DNA of 6,576 bases from Acidobacteriota bacterium (GCA_027064265.1 JAMOQA010000479.1:1-6576), one strand, 5' to 3'. Positions 1 through 6,365 are shown, numbered from the stretch's first letter. Translations and numbers: made by a program. The notes: generated from the sequence alone by a model not told the origin.

Positions 1-1
1 G

Positions 2-778
2 ATCTCGGTCGAGGGGTTCGAGCGGGAGACCGACGCGCGGCGCGGCCACGGCGTCTTCCGTCGGATCCTGCGGGCGATGGAGCTCCTGCGCGAGGCCGGC
101 GTCCCGTTCGGGATCTCGGTGACCGCCAACCGCGACAACGCGCGCCTGCTCCTCTCGGACGAGTTCATCGACTTCTGGTTCGAGCGGCAGGGCGCACTCT
201 ACATGTGGCTCTTCCACTACATGCCGATCGGGCGGGGCGTGGACGTCGGGCGCCAGGTGCCCCCGGACGTCCGGGCCTGGATGTGGGAACGGGAGCAGGA
301 GCTGGTCCACCGGCGGCGCCTGTTCCTCGCCGACTTCTGGAACATGGGCCCGGTCAGCTCCGGTTGCATCGCCGCCGGCCGGGGTGGGGGATACCTCTAC
401 ATCGACTGGCACGGTCGCATCTATCCCTGCGTCTTCGTTCCCTACTGGAAGGACCGGGTCCAGGACCTGGTCGCGGGAGGGAAGCAGTTGACCGACGCTC
501 TCTTCTCCGACTTCTTCCAGCGGATCCGGGACTGGCAGCAGGAGTACTCCTGGCGGAAACCGCCCGCCGAACGGGGCAACGAGATCCGCCCGTGCCCGAT
601 GCGGGACCACCACCGGGTGATGCGACAGATCGTGCTCGAAACGGGAGCAGGAGCGGGCCACTCCGCCGCCGACCGGGCGCTGCGGGACGAGGCGTACGTC
701 TCCGGCATGGCCCGGTACGACGAGGCGCTCGCCGCCGCCCTCGACCCGATCTGGGAGGCCCGGTACCGGGCGCCCTGA
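2..778 (+). CDS. Radical SAM protein with twitch/SPASM-type C-terminal region (5' partial)
   Basis: This is the C-terminal part of a radical SAM enzyme. The reading frame is open from base 2, so the start and the CxxxCxxC motif that binds the SAM-cleaving [4Fe-4S] cluster lie outside the window. The first visible residues, ISVEGFERETDARRG, resemble the radical SAM barrel strand usually written S(V/L)DG, followed by a helix and a GVPFGISVT strand. Counting from Met at base 77, Cys97, Gly113 and Cys118 form a C-x15-G-x4-C pattern (GC...DWHGRIYPC), which fits the twitch/SPASM consensus for an auxiliary cluster. A further cysteine, Cys173 (RPCPMRD), could be another ligand. A full SPASM set of later cysteines is absent, so a reduced twitch-type domain is more likely. 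Substrate is unknown; such proteins modify peptides or small molecules in the cytoplasm. The next real gene is over 450 bases away, so no operon partner is visible downstream. Family call is firm, function open. Confidence 0.88.
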   Translation: MSVEGFERETDARRGHGVFRRILRAMELLREAGVPFGISVTANRDNARLLLSDEFIDFWFERQGALYMWLFHYMPIGRGVDVGRQVPPDVRAWMWEREQELVHRRRLFLADFWNMGPVSSGCIAAGRGGGYLYIDWHGRIYPCVFVPYWKDRVQDLVAGGKQLTDALFSDFFQRIRDWQQEYSWRKPPAERGNEIRPCPMRDHHRVMRQIVLETGAGAGHSAADRALRDEAYVSGMARYDEALAAALDPIWEARYRAP

Positions 779-869
779 CCACCTCGAGGCCGGGACAGTT
801 CCGGGGGGGGCCGCTGCGGGGAACGAGGGCCGGACGAAGGTCCCGACGATCACTACCCCGGCCCGCAGC

Positions 870-1175
870 GTGTCCCCGCACCGCTCCCTGCCGGTCGGCG
901 GGAGGTACATCGGGGTGAACATCTCGACCTGCGCCCGGGACTGGCGGATCGGCGTGGACTTCTTCGTCGGCAGGCGTCCCGGGGAGGAGTCGCCCGAGCC
1001 GCCGGCGGACGGCGTCCGGGTGCTGTTCTTCGGGTCGGTCCCGCCGCCGACGGCGACGACCTCGGTCCCGGAGACGGCGACCAGCGTCTACACCCGGTTG
1101 TTCGTCACCGGCCACGGTGTCGACGAGCGCTGCGACGGCGGGAGCAACGACGGGCGTGCCCGCGAGTCTCGCTGA
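870..1175 (+). pseudogene. Probable gene remnant, possibly PNGase F-like C-terminal fragment
   Basis: A 101-codon open frame begins at a GTG with no recognisable Shine-Dalgarno and ends in TGA at 1173-1175. Only about four of its codons end in A or T, so it has the codon bias of a real high-GC gene and looks once-coding. The frame is also open back to the end of the radical SAM gene, with slightly weaker bias and no convincing start. The end of the protein, VPETATSVYTRLFVTGHGVDE, recalls the strand and TGHG segment that I associate with peptide-N-glycosidase F-like proteins (family inference from memory, not searched). The expected following Cys-Glu-Phe segment and all of the N-terminal jelly roll are missing. 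I read it as a truncated and decayed copy. It could instead be an unrelated short hypothetical gene or chance. Confidence 0.3.
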
Positions 1176-1179
1176 ATTG

Positions 1180-1208
1180 TTGACGTTCCACCGGGAGAAA
1201 CCCATTGT
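1180..1208 (+). promoter_or_regulatory. Sigma70-like promoter for the outer-membrane protein gene
   Basis: TTGACG at 1180-1185 matches the -35 consensus at five of six positions. CATTGT at 1203-1208, after a 17-base spacer, is a weaker -10 box (three of six). The surrounding bases are locally A/T-richer than the neighbourhood. Transcription would start near 1215, giving a leader of about 35 bases before the ATG at 1250. The placement is well supported by the downstream gene; the exact -10 is uncertain. Confidence 0.5.
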
Positions 1209-1233
1209 ACCTTCGCAACGTGGAAGCCCATTC

Positions 1234-1242
1234 GAGGGAGGA
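1234..1242 (+). promoter_or_regulatory. Ribosome binding site that fixes the start at 1250
   Basis: GAGGGAGGA lies seven bases before the ATG at 1250. It decides against an in-frame upstream TTG at 1205, which would put 15 charged residues in front of a clean signal peptide and overlaps the predicted promoter. Confidence 0.8.
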
Positions 1243-1249
1243 ACTGCGC

Positions 1250-1789
1250 ATGCGGAAGCTGGTACTGGCACTGACTGTTCTGGTGATGGGTGTGTGCCCG
1301 GTGTTGGCGAACGGCCTGCAGGACGGGGATCGTGAACTCATGTTCGACGCGGCCTACATGAACCTCGATCTCGGGTCGGTAGACTGGGTGGACCTGGGTG
1401 AAATCGAGACGACCATCGTGGACGCCAGGTTCGGATGGGTTGTCACCGGACACCACGAGTTCGGCATCATTGCGGGGTACGTGAAGGCGAAATGGGAGGT
1501 GATGAACCTGGATTCCGACGGGATCAAGTACGGTGGTTTCTACAGTTACAACTTCATCACCGACAACACGACGACCCCCTTCATCGGTGTCAATCTCTAT
1601 GGCATGGGTGGTGATATCGGGGATGCGTACGATTACGGGTACGAGCTGGAACTCGGCATGAAGATGTACCCGTGGGAGCACGGCGGGTTCACGGTCAGTG
1701 CGACGTACGGTTCGATGCATGCCGACATGGGGGACCTTCCCGACGCGGACGTGCTGGGGATCAGGGCTGGCCTGCTGGTCAAGTTCTGA
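1250..1789 (+). CDS. Small outer-membrane beta-barrel protein
   Basis: A 179-residue protein predicted to be exported and inserted in the outer membrane. Residues 1-20 are a signal peptide (MRKLVLALTVLVMG, then PVLA before Asn21). Cys16 does not sit in a proper lipobox, so signal peptidase I is expected. The mature part alternates hydrophobic and polar residues in about eight strands (near 28-40, 53-66, 70-84, 91-103, 110-121, 127-140, 145-158 and 166-179), rich in Tyr and Gly. It ends in GLLVKF: a terminal Phe is the usual BAM recognition signal. This suggests an eight-stranded barrel of the OmpA/OmpX/OmpW size class, but no specific family is recognised. It has its own promoter and a terminator-like palindrome, so it is probably monocistronic. 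Codons ending in T or A (GGT, GAT, GTT) are much commoner than in neighbouring genes. Ligand or role is unknown. Confidence 0.8.
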   Translation: MRKLVLALTVLVMGVCPVLANGLQDGDRELMFDAAYMNLDLGSVDWVDLGEIETTIVDARFGWVVTGHHEFGIIAGYVKAKWEVMNLDSDGIKYGGFYSYNFITDNTTTPFIGVNLYGMGGDIGDAYDYGYELELGMKMYPWEHGGFTVSATYGSMHADMGDLPDADVLGIRAGLLVKF

Positions 1790-1816
1790 CACGAAAACTC
1801 TGGACCCCCGTACTGT

Positions 1817-1846
1817 CCGGGCCGCGACCTCGAGGTCGCGGCCCGG
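1817..1846. terminator. Perfect 30-nt palindrome, likely bidirectional terminator
   Basis: The sequence is exactly self-complementary over 30 bases, centred on CCTCGAGG, and would form a 13-bp GC-rich stem with a TCGA loop. It lies 27 bases after the stop of the beta-barrel gene (plus) and 19 bases beyond the stop of the GH15 gene (minus), so it can serve both convergent transcripts. On the plus strand it is followed by TTCGTCT, a poor U tract; on the minus strand there is none. Termination may depend on stem strength or on other factors. Confidence 0.7.
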
Positions 1847-1865
1847 TTCGTCTCCCGGGACGTCC

Positions 1866-3662
1866 TCAGCCGAGGCGGAGGTCGAGGTTGACGGCGGCGC
1901 TGATCAGCGAGAGGTGGGTGAGCGCCTGGGGGAAGTTGCCGAGCGCCTCGCCCCGGGGGCCGACCTCCTCGGCGTAGAGGCCGAGGTGGTTCGCGTACCC
2001 GAGCATCTTCTCGAAGATCAGCCGGGCCTCCTCCAGCTGCCCGGCGCGGGTCAGCGCCTCGACCAGCCAGAACGTGCACAGCGAGAAGGTCCCCTCCGCC
2101 TCGCCGACCCCGTCGTCGGTTTCCTCGAGGCTGTACCGGTGCACCAGGCTGTCGGACATCAGCTCGGCGCGGATCGCGTCGATGGTCTTCAGCATGCGCG
2201 GGTCGGTGGGCGAGAGGAAGAAGACCAGGGGCATCAGGAGGACGCTGGCGTCCAGCGCCCGGGAACCGAAGGACTGCACGAACGCCTGCCGCTCCTCGCT
2301 CCAGCCGGACTCGAGGATCTCCTGGTAGATCGTGTCCCGGGCCTGGACGAGGCCCCCGTGGTCCGCCGGGAAGGATCGCTTCGTGGCGAGGCGCTGGGCC
2401 CGGTCGAAGGCGACCCAGCACATCATCTTCGAGAACACGAAGGGCCGCGGACCGCCCCGCACCTCCCAGATCCCCTCGTCATCCCGGTCCCAGTTCCAGG
2501 AGAGCCAGTCGGTGATCCGGCAGAGGTGCCGCCAGAGGTCGTACGAGATCGGCGTGACGTGCTTGTTGTAGAGGTAGACCGCGTCCATCAGCTCGCCGTA
2601 GATGTCGAGCTGGAGCTGGTCGCCGGCGGCGTTGCCGATGCGGACCGGCCGCGACCCCTCGTAGCCGGAAAGGTGCTCCAGGATCTCCTCGGGGGCCTCG
2701 GGGCTCCCGTCCACCCGGTAGAGGACCCGCAGGGGCTGTTCCTTCGTGCCCTCGGCGATTCGCCGGTCGAGCCACTCCATGAACCGCTGGGCTTCCTCCT
2801 TGAAGCCGATGCGGAGGAGGGCGTAGAGAGTGAAGCTGGCGTCGCGGATCCAGGTGTAACGGTAGTCCCAGTTCCGGGACCCGCCGATCGTCTCGGGCAG
2901 GCTCGTCGTCGGCGCGGCGACGATCGCCCCGGTCGGCTGGTAGGTCATCAGCTTGAGCACCAGCGCGGAACGGTGGACCATCTCCCGCCAGCGGCCCCCG
3001 TAGGTGCACTGGGAGAGCCACCGTCGCCACCAGTCCACCGTTTCGCGGAACAGCTCCTCGCACCGGTTCTCGTCGAGAAAGCAGGATTCCGGCGTTTCGC
3101 CCTCCTCGAAGACCTCGAGAACGAGGGACACGGTCTCCCCCTGGCGCAGTCGGAAGACCGCGGAGACCCCGTGCTCGTCCTCCGCGAGGGGGATCGAGGT
3201 CAGGAGGGCGAGGCGCATCCCGTCGTGCTCGAAGACCGCCCCGTGGTCCGTCACGTGGACCTCGTGCCGCCCCCGGCCGTAGTCGAAGGCCGGCCGGCAG
3301 TAGAGCCGGAAACGCATCTCCCCGCGCACCGACGTCACCCGCCGCACGATCCGGTGGCGCCGGCGCCCGCGGGTCGTGTCGTGGATCGGCATGAAATCGG
3401 TGATCTCGCCGACCCCCTTCGTCGACAGGAACCGGGTGATCAGGACGTTGGTGTCGGGGAAGTAGAGCTGCTTGTGCCGGGCCTCGTGGACCGGCTGGAG
3501 GGAGAAGATCCCTCCCTTCCGGTCGTCGAGGATCGCGCCGAAGACGCTCGGCGAGTCGAACCGGGGCAGGCACAGCCAGTCGATCGACCCGTCGTTACCG
3601 ACGAGGGCGGCAGTCTGGCAGTCCCCGATCAGGCCGTAGTGCTCGATCGGCTTGTAGGCCAT
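1866..3662 (-). CDS. GH15 glycoside hydrolase (trehalase/glucoamylase-like)
   Basis: A 598-residue protein of the usual length for bacterial GH15 enzymes, inverting exo-acting alpha-glycosidases that release glucose from trehalose or alpha-glucans. The N-terminus (IEHYGLIGDCQTAALVGNDG, then SIDWLCLPRFDSPSVFG) is the typical opening of the beta-sandwich domain, about residues 1-210. The (alpha/alpha)6 barrel follows, with SRNWDYRYTWIRDASF at 262-277, GIWEVRG at 397-403 where Glu400 is the likely general acid, and YAEEV...GNFPQALTHLSLI at 563-587 where Glu565 or Glu566 is the likely base. No signal peptide is present, so it acts in the cytoplasm. This intracellular architecture is shared with actinobacterial and archaeal GH15 trehalases, so trehalose is a reasonable first substrate; glucoamylase or oligosaccharide activity is possible. 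Its ATG shares one base with the stop of the upstream NagZ-like gene (TGATG), and GGGAGA (3675-3670) lies seven bases before it, implying translational coupling. Intact. Confidence 0.93.
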   Translation of the reverse strand: MAYKPIEHYGLIGDCQTAALVGNDGSIDWLCLPRFDSPSVFGAILDDRKGGIFSLQPVHEARHKQLYFPDTNVLITRFLSTKGVGEITDFMPIHDTTRGRRRHRIVRRVTSVRGEMRFRLYCRPAFDYGRGRHEVHVTDHGAVFEHDGMRLALLTSIPLAEDEHGVSAVFRLRQGETVSLVLEVFEEGETPESCFLDENRCEELFRETVDWWRRWLSQCTYGGRWREMVHRSALVLKLMTYQPTGAIVAAPTTSLPETIGGSRNWDYRYTWIRDASFTLYALLRIGFKEEAQRFMEWLDRRIAEGTKEQPLRVLYRVDGSPEAPEEILEHLSGYEGSRPVRIGNAAGDQLQLDIYGELMDAVYLYNKHVTPISYDLWRHLCRITDWLSWNWDRDDEGIWEVRGGPRPFVFSKMMCWVAFDRAQRLATKRSFPADHGGLVQARDTIYQEILESGWSEERQAFVQSFGSRALDASVLLMPLVFFLSPTDPRMLKTIDAIRAELMSDSLVHRYSLEETDDGVGEAEGTFSLCTFWLVEALTRAGQLEEARLIFEKMLGYANHLGLYAEEVGPRGEALGNFPQALTHLSLISAAVNLDLRLG

Positions 3663-4717
3663 CAGCAGGTCTCCCGGAAGGTGGCGAGGGCGATCTCCCA
3701 CGCGGCGGGGGGTCGGGGCGGATCGCCGATGCCGGGGTGAGTGAACAACGTCTCGAGGCGAGCCTGCTTCTCCCGCCACGCCTCGGCGGACAGTGCGCCC
3801 GCCTCCAGTCGAAGCCCGAGGTGGTCCCGTGCCCGGCGCGGGTCGTCCACGTCCCGGCAGAAGAGGGCGAGGTCGGCCCCGGCCCGGAGCGCCGCCTCGG
3901 CGAGCTCGCCGGGAGCGCCGCGGTCCGCGACGGCCCCCATTCCCAGGTCGTCGGTGATCACGACGCCGCCGTAGCCGATCCGCTCCCGGAGCCACCCGGA
4001 AAGGAGCGCCCGCGAGAACGTTCCCGGGAGCGGGTCCCCGGGGTCGACCGCCGGGTACCAGGCGTGGGCGGTCATCACGAGGGGGGCCATGTCCTTCAGC
4101 ACCCGGTACGGGAACACGTGCCGCTCCCACAGCTCGTCCGCGCCGAGGGGACTCTCGGCGAGGGCGCGGTGGGTGTCGAGGTCGGTCCCCCCGAGGCCGG
4201 GGAAATGCTTGGCACACCCGGCGACGCCGGCCTCGGCGAGGCCCAGGAGGACCTCCCGGGCGCAGGCGGCGACCCTCCCCGGGTCCGTCCCGAACGAGCG
4301 CGGCCCGATGGCATTGCGGCCGTCGCCGTCGTCCAGGTCGACCACCGGGGCGAAGGCGACGTCGATCCCGAGGGCGCGGAGCGCCTCGCCGACGGCGCGC
4401 CAGGCGGCCCGGAGCCGCTCGACGGACCAGGCGGCCTGGACCCGGGCCGGGGGCAGCCGGAAGAAGACCTCGTCCAGGGCGGTGAGCCGGTTGACCGTGC
4501 CCCCCTCCTGGTCGATCGAGACGAGGGCCGGCAGGGGGCAGCACTCCCGGATGCCGGCGACCAGGTCACGGACCTGGGCGGGGCTCTTCAGGTTGCGGGC
4601 GAAGAGGATCACCCCGGCCGGGGCCAGCTCCCGGAGGGCGGCCTCCTCGTGGCGGAGGAGTTCCGGCCCCTCGAGGGCGCAGACCAGCAGGCGGCCAGGT
4701 GCGGGCGTCTCGCTCAT
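3662..4717 (-). CDS. nagZ: GH3 beta-N-acetylhexosaminidase, NagZ-like
   Basis: A 351-residue GH3 enzyme, the normal size for single-domain NagZ, which removes GlcNAc from cytoplasmic muropeptides during peptidoglycan recycling. Seen: GVILFARN at 35-42, SIDQEGG at 67-73, a central DVAFAPVVDLD at 119-129, KHFPGLG at 170-176 with D181-T-H183 matching the Asp-His acid/base loop, MTAHAWYPA at 215-223, and VITDDLGMGA at 253-262, where Asp256 is the likely nucleophile. The absence of a signal peptide supports a cytoplasmic place. The residue after DQEGG is Thr74, where Arg is usual (DQEGGRV). The start at 4717 is chosen because the protein then begins just before LLVCALEG, equivalent to the first strand of NagZ; further upstream the frame is Pro/Arg-rich and not family-like. 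There is no clear Shine-Dalgarno. First gene of the pair with GH15. The family is secure; muropeptide specificity is inferred. Confidence 0.92.
   Translation of the reverse strand: MSETPAPGRLLVCALEGPELLRHEEAALRELAPAGVILFARNLKSPAQVRDLVAGIRECCPLPALVSIDQEGGTVNRLTALDEVFFRLPPARVQAAWSVERLRAAWRAVGEALRALGIDVAFAPVVDLDDGDGRNAIGPRSFGTDPGRVAACAREVLLGLAEAGVAGCAKHFPGLGGTDLDTHRALAESPLGADELWERHVFPYRVLKDMAPLVMTAHAWYPAVDPGDPLPGTFSRALLSGWLRERIGYGGVVITDDLGMGAVADRGAPGELAEAALRAGADLALFCRDVDDPRRARDHLGLRLEAGALSAEAWREKQARLETLFTHPGIGDPPRPPAAWEIALATFRETC
3670..3675 (-). promoter_or_regulatory. Ribosome binding site of the GH15 gene inside nagZ
   Basis: GGGAGA on the minus strand lies seven bases before the GH15 ATG and is itself part of the last codons of the NagZ-like gene (Arg-Glu-Thr-Cys-stop). 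It supports the GH15 start at 3662 and coupling through the TGATG junction. Confidence 0.7.
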
Positions 4718-4724
4718 GCCCGGG

Positions 4725-4754
4725 ATTGTCCGCGGCGGGACGGGCGCTCGGCAA
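4725..4754 (-). promoter_or_regulatory. Candidate promoter for the nagZ-GH15 operon, giving a near-leaderless mRNA
   Basis: On the minus strand TTGCCG (4754-4749) and GACAAT (4730-4725) are separated by 18 bases, each matching consensus at four of six positions. Only seven bases lie between the -10 box and the ATG at 4717, so transcription would begin at or next to the start codon. This fits the lack of a ribosome binding site. It is a pattern match only. Confidence 0.35.
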
Positions 4755-4769
4755 GGGGGGTGGCCGTGG

Positions 4770-4775
4770 TAACTT
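4770..4775 (+). promoter_or_regulatory. Candidate -10 box for the POT-like transporter gene
   Basis: TAACTT in GGTAACTTTTCC is the only A/T-rich stretch in the 106-base divergent gap and lies 48 bases before the transporter ATG. No good -35 box is found 16-18 bases upstream, so this is weak unless an activator helps. Confidence 0.3.
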
Positions 4776-4782
4776 TTCCGGA

Positions 4783-4801
4783 CCCCCGCGACCGGCGGGG
4801 G
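4783..4801 (+). other. 5' leader hairpin of the transporter mRNA
   Basis: CCCCCGC (4783-4789) and GCGGGGG (4795-4801) form a seven-bp all-GC stem with a five-base loop. If transcription starts near 4782 the hairpin would sit at the very 5' end of the message, ten bases before the AGGAGG. It could stabilise the mRNA or affect ribosome access. No riboswitch family is recognised. Confidence 0.4.
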
Positions 4802-4811
4802 ACGGACCACG

Positions 4812-4817
4812 AGGAGG
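4812..4817 (+). promoter_or_regulatory. Strong ribosome binding site (AGGAGG) of the transporter gene
   Basis: A full AGGAGG lies six bases before the ATG at 4824 and fixes that start. Confidence 0.85.
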
Positions 4818-4823
4818 ACCGAG

Positions 4824-6344
4824 ATGTCGACACCCCGCGAGCCCGCCCCCCGCGGATTCCTCGCCACCCTCGGGGAGTTCCCGGCCACGTTCTGGGTGGC
4901 GAACGTGATGGAGCTGTTCGAGCGCGCCGCCTACTACGGCCTCAACGCCGTGCTCGGACGGTACCTGACCGACGCCGTGCTGCCCGGCGACCCCGCCCAC
5001 TCCGGGCTCGGCTTCTCCGCCGACGAGGCCGGGTTCCTCCAGTCGATCGTCTACGCGGCGACCTACGTCGTCCCGATCCTGGGCGGCGCCCTCGCCGACC
5101 GGTACGGCTACCGGCGGATGCTGCTCTTCGCCTTCTCCCTGCTCAGCGTCGGCTACTTCGCCTCGGGCCACGTTTCGACGTACGGGGCGATCTTCGCCAC
5201 GCTCCTGCTGATGGCGGTCGGCTCGGGCCTGTTCAAGCCGATCATCTCCGGCACGATCGCTCGCACGACGACGGAGAAGAACTCCGGCTTCGGGTTCGGG
5301 GTCTACTACTGGATGATCAACCTGGGCGCCCTGGTCGCGCCGATGATCGTCATCTGGCTGCGCGGGATGTCCTGGCGGTACGTCTTCCTCGCCAGCTCCG
5401 CCTACTGCGCGGCGATGCTGATCCCGACGATCTTCGTCTACCGCGACCCGCCGCGGCCGGAGAACACGAAGGGGATCGCCGAGGTGCTCCACGGGGCGGC
5501 GCTGGTCCTCTCGGACGCCCGTTTCATGCTGATGGTGATCGTCTACTCCTGCTTCTGGATCCTCTACTTCCAGAACTTCGGGACGGTGCTCTGGTACCTC
5601 AGGGACTTCGTCGACCCGGGGCCGGCCAACGCCTTCCTCGCGTCGATCGGGCTCCCGGTCCACTTCGACGCCGAGTTCGTCACGATGATCAACGCGGGCA
5701 CGATCGTGCTCCTGCAGATCGCGGTCAGCTCCCTCGTGAGGCGCTTCCGGCCCCTGCCGACGATGGTCGCCGGCATCGTGATCGGTTCGGCCGGGTTCTT
5801 CTGCCTGGCCTTCTCCCGCAACGTCTGGGTCTTCGCCCTCGGGATCGCGATCTTCTCCATCGGCGAGATGACCGCGCACCCGAAGTACTACAGCTACGTC
5901 GGCCTCGTCGCTCCCCAGGACCGGAAGGCGGTCTACATGGGCTACGCCTTCCTCTACGGGGTCATCGGTTCGCTGGTCGGCTCGAACGTCGGCGGGGAGC
6001 TGTACCACCGGTTCCTCGAGCCGATCGTCGGCCAGGCGGGAGTCGAGGGGACGCTGACCGGCTTCTGGGCGACGTTCGGGGTCCTCGGGGTGGTCGCGGC
6101 CGGGGCCCTCGTAGTCTACGACCGGCTGTTCGGCCAGGACACGCCGGCGACCCGGCGGCGGGCGCGGGTGGTGCTGATCGTCTTCTACGTCGTGCTGATC
6201 CTGCTCGCGGCGAAGTTCGTCCACTACGGGCTCGGCCTCGGGACGGCGAAGAAGGCCAAGGTGATCGTCCAGTCGCTGATCATGTTCGGGATCGGTGGCG
6301 GCGGCCTCCTGATGCTCCTCACCCACCGCCACGAGTCCGACTGA
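4824..6344 (+). CDS. POT/PTR-like MFS transporter (proton-coupled oligopeptide symporter family)
   Basis: A 506-residue inner-membrane carrier. Residues 30-34 (ELFER, followed by AAYYG) are the ExxER proton-coupling motif of TM1. GGALADRYGYRR at 87-98 is the MFS TM2-3 loop. GSGLFKP at 133-139 carries Lys138, equivalent to the TM4 lysine, and YYWMINLG at 161-168 is the PTR2 signature FYxxINxG. GEM at 347-349 puts Glu347 in TM10, where POT carriers have a substrate-binding glutamate. I see about 14 hydrophobic segments: six before residue 206, six between 234 and 431, and two more at 448-466 and 479-499. Bacterial POTs usually place their two extra helices between TM6 and TM7, but here that loop is short (about 207-233). 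The likely cargo is di- or tripeptides or similar solutes; specificity is not shown. It is transcribed divergently from nagZ, with a hairpin just after its stop. Confidence 0.88.
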   Translation: MSTPREPAPRGFLATLGEFPATFWVANVMELFERAAYYGLNAVLGRYLTDAVLPGDPAHSGLGFSADEAGFLQSIVYAATYVVPILGGALADRYGYRRMLLFAFSLLSVGYFASGHVSTYGAIFATLLLMAVGSGLFKPIISGTIARTTTEKNSGFGFGVYYWMINLGALVAPMIVIWLRGMSWRYVFLASSAYCAAMLIPTIFVYRDPPRPENTKGIAEVLHGAALVLSDARFMLMVIVYSCFWILYFQNFGTVLWYLRDFVDPGPANAFLASIGLPVHFDAEFVTMINAGTIVLLQIAVSSLVRRFRPLPTMVAGIVIGSAGFFCLAFSRNVWVFALGIAIFSIGEMTAHPKYYSYVGLVAPQDRKAVYMGYAFLYGVIGSLVGSNVGGELYHRFLEPIVGQAGVEGTLTGFWATFGVLGVVAAGALVVYDRLFGQDTPATRRRARVVLIVFYVVLILLAAKFVHYGLGLGTAKKAKVIVQSLIMFGIGGGGLLMLLTHRHESD

Positions 6345-6348
6345 CCGC

Positions 6349-6365
6349 GTCGCCCCCCGGGCGAC
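6349..6365 (+). terminator. Hairpin just after the transporter stop, possible terminator
   Basis: GTCGCCC (6349-6355) and GGGCGAC (6359-6365) form a seven-bp stem with a three-base loop, four bases past the TGA. There is no U tract. The same 17-base element recurs at 6489-6505 with three changes (GTCGCC/GGCGAC arms kept), so it is also the left end of the 140-bp repeat unit. Confidence 0.45.

Noticed and set aside
758..771. 14-nt palindrome just before the radical SAM stop
   Set aside because: Lies inside codons for Ala-Arg-Tyr-Arg-Ala, is short, and has no U tract; probably chance in GC-rich DNA.
354..1271. 305-codon open frame on the minus strand across the radical SAM end and the gap
   Set aside because: Arg/Gly/Pro-rich low-complexity product lying opposite a confident gene; its third codon positions do not show the G/C bias, which belongs to the plus-strand frames.
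1698..3740. 680-codon open frame on the plus strand antisense to the GH15 gene
   Set aside because: Its product is a Val/Pro/Asp/Glu-rich mirror of the GH15 codons, with no domain and no ribosome site; GC-rich genes often give long open antisense frames.
1866..4544. Single 892-aa protein that would fuse a nagZ-region frame to GH15
   Set aside because: The part before the GH15 start is out of frame with NagZ and is Arg/Pro/Gly-rich. GH15 has its own start, ribosome site and complete family N-terminus at 3662.
4718..4888. Upstream extension of the NagZ-like protein by 57 residues
   Set aside because: The extra residues are not family-like and would cross the divergent promoter region into the transporter gene; the family N-terminus fits the start at 4717.
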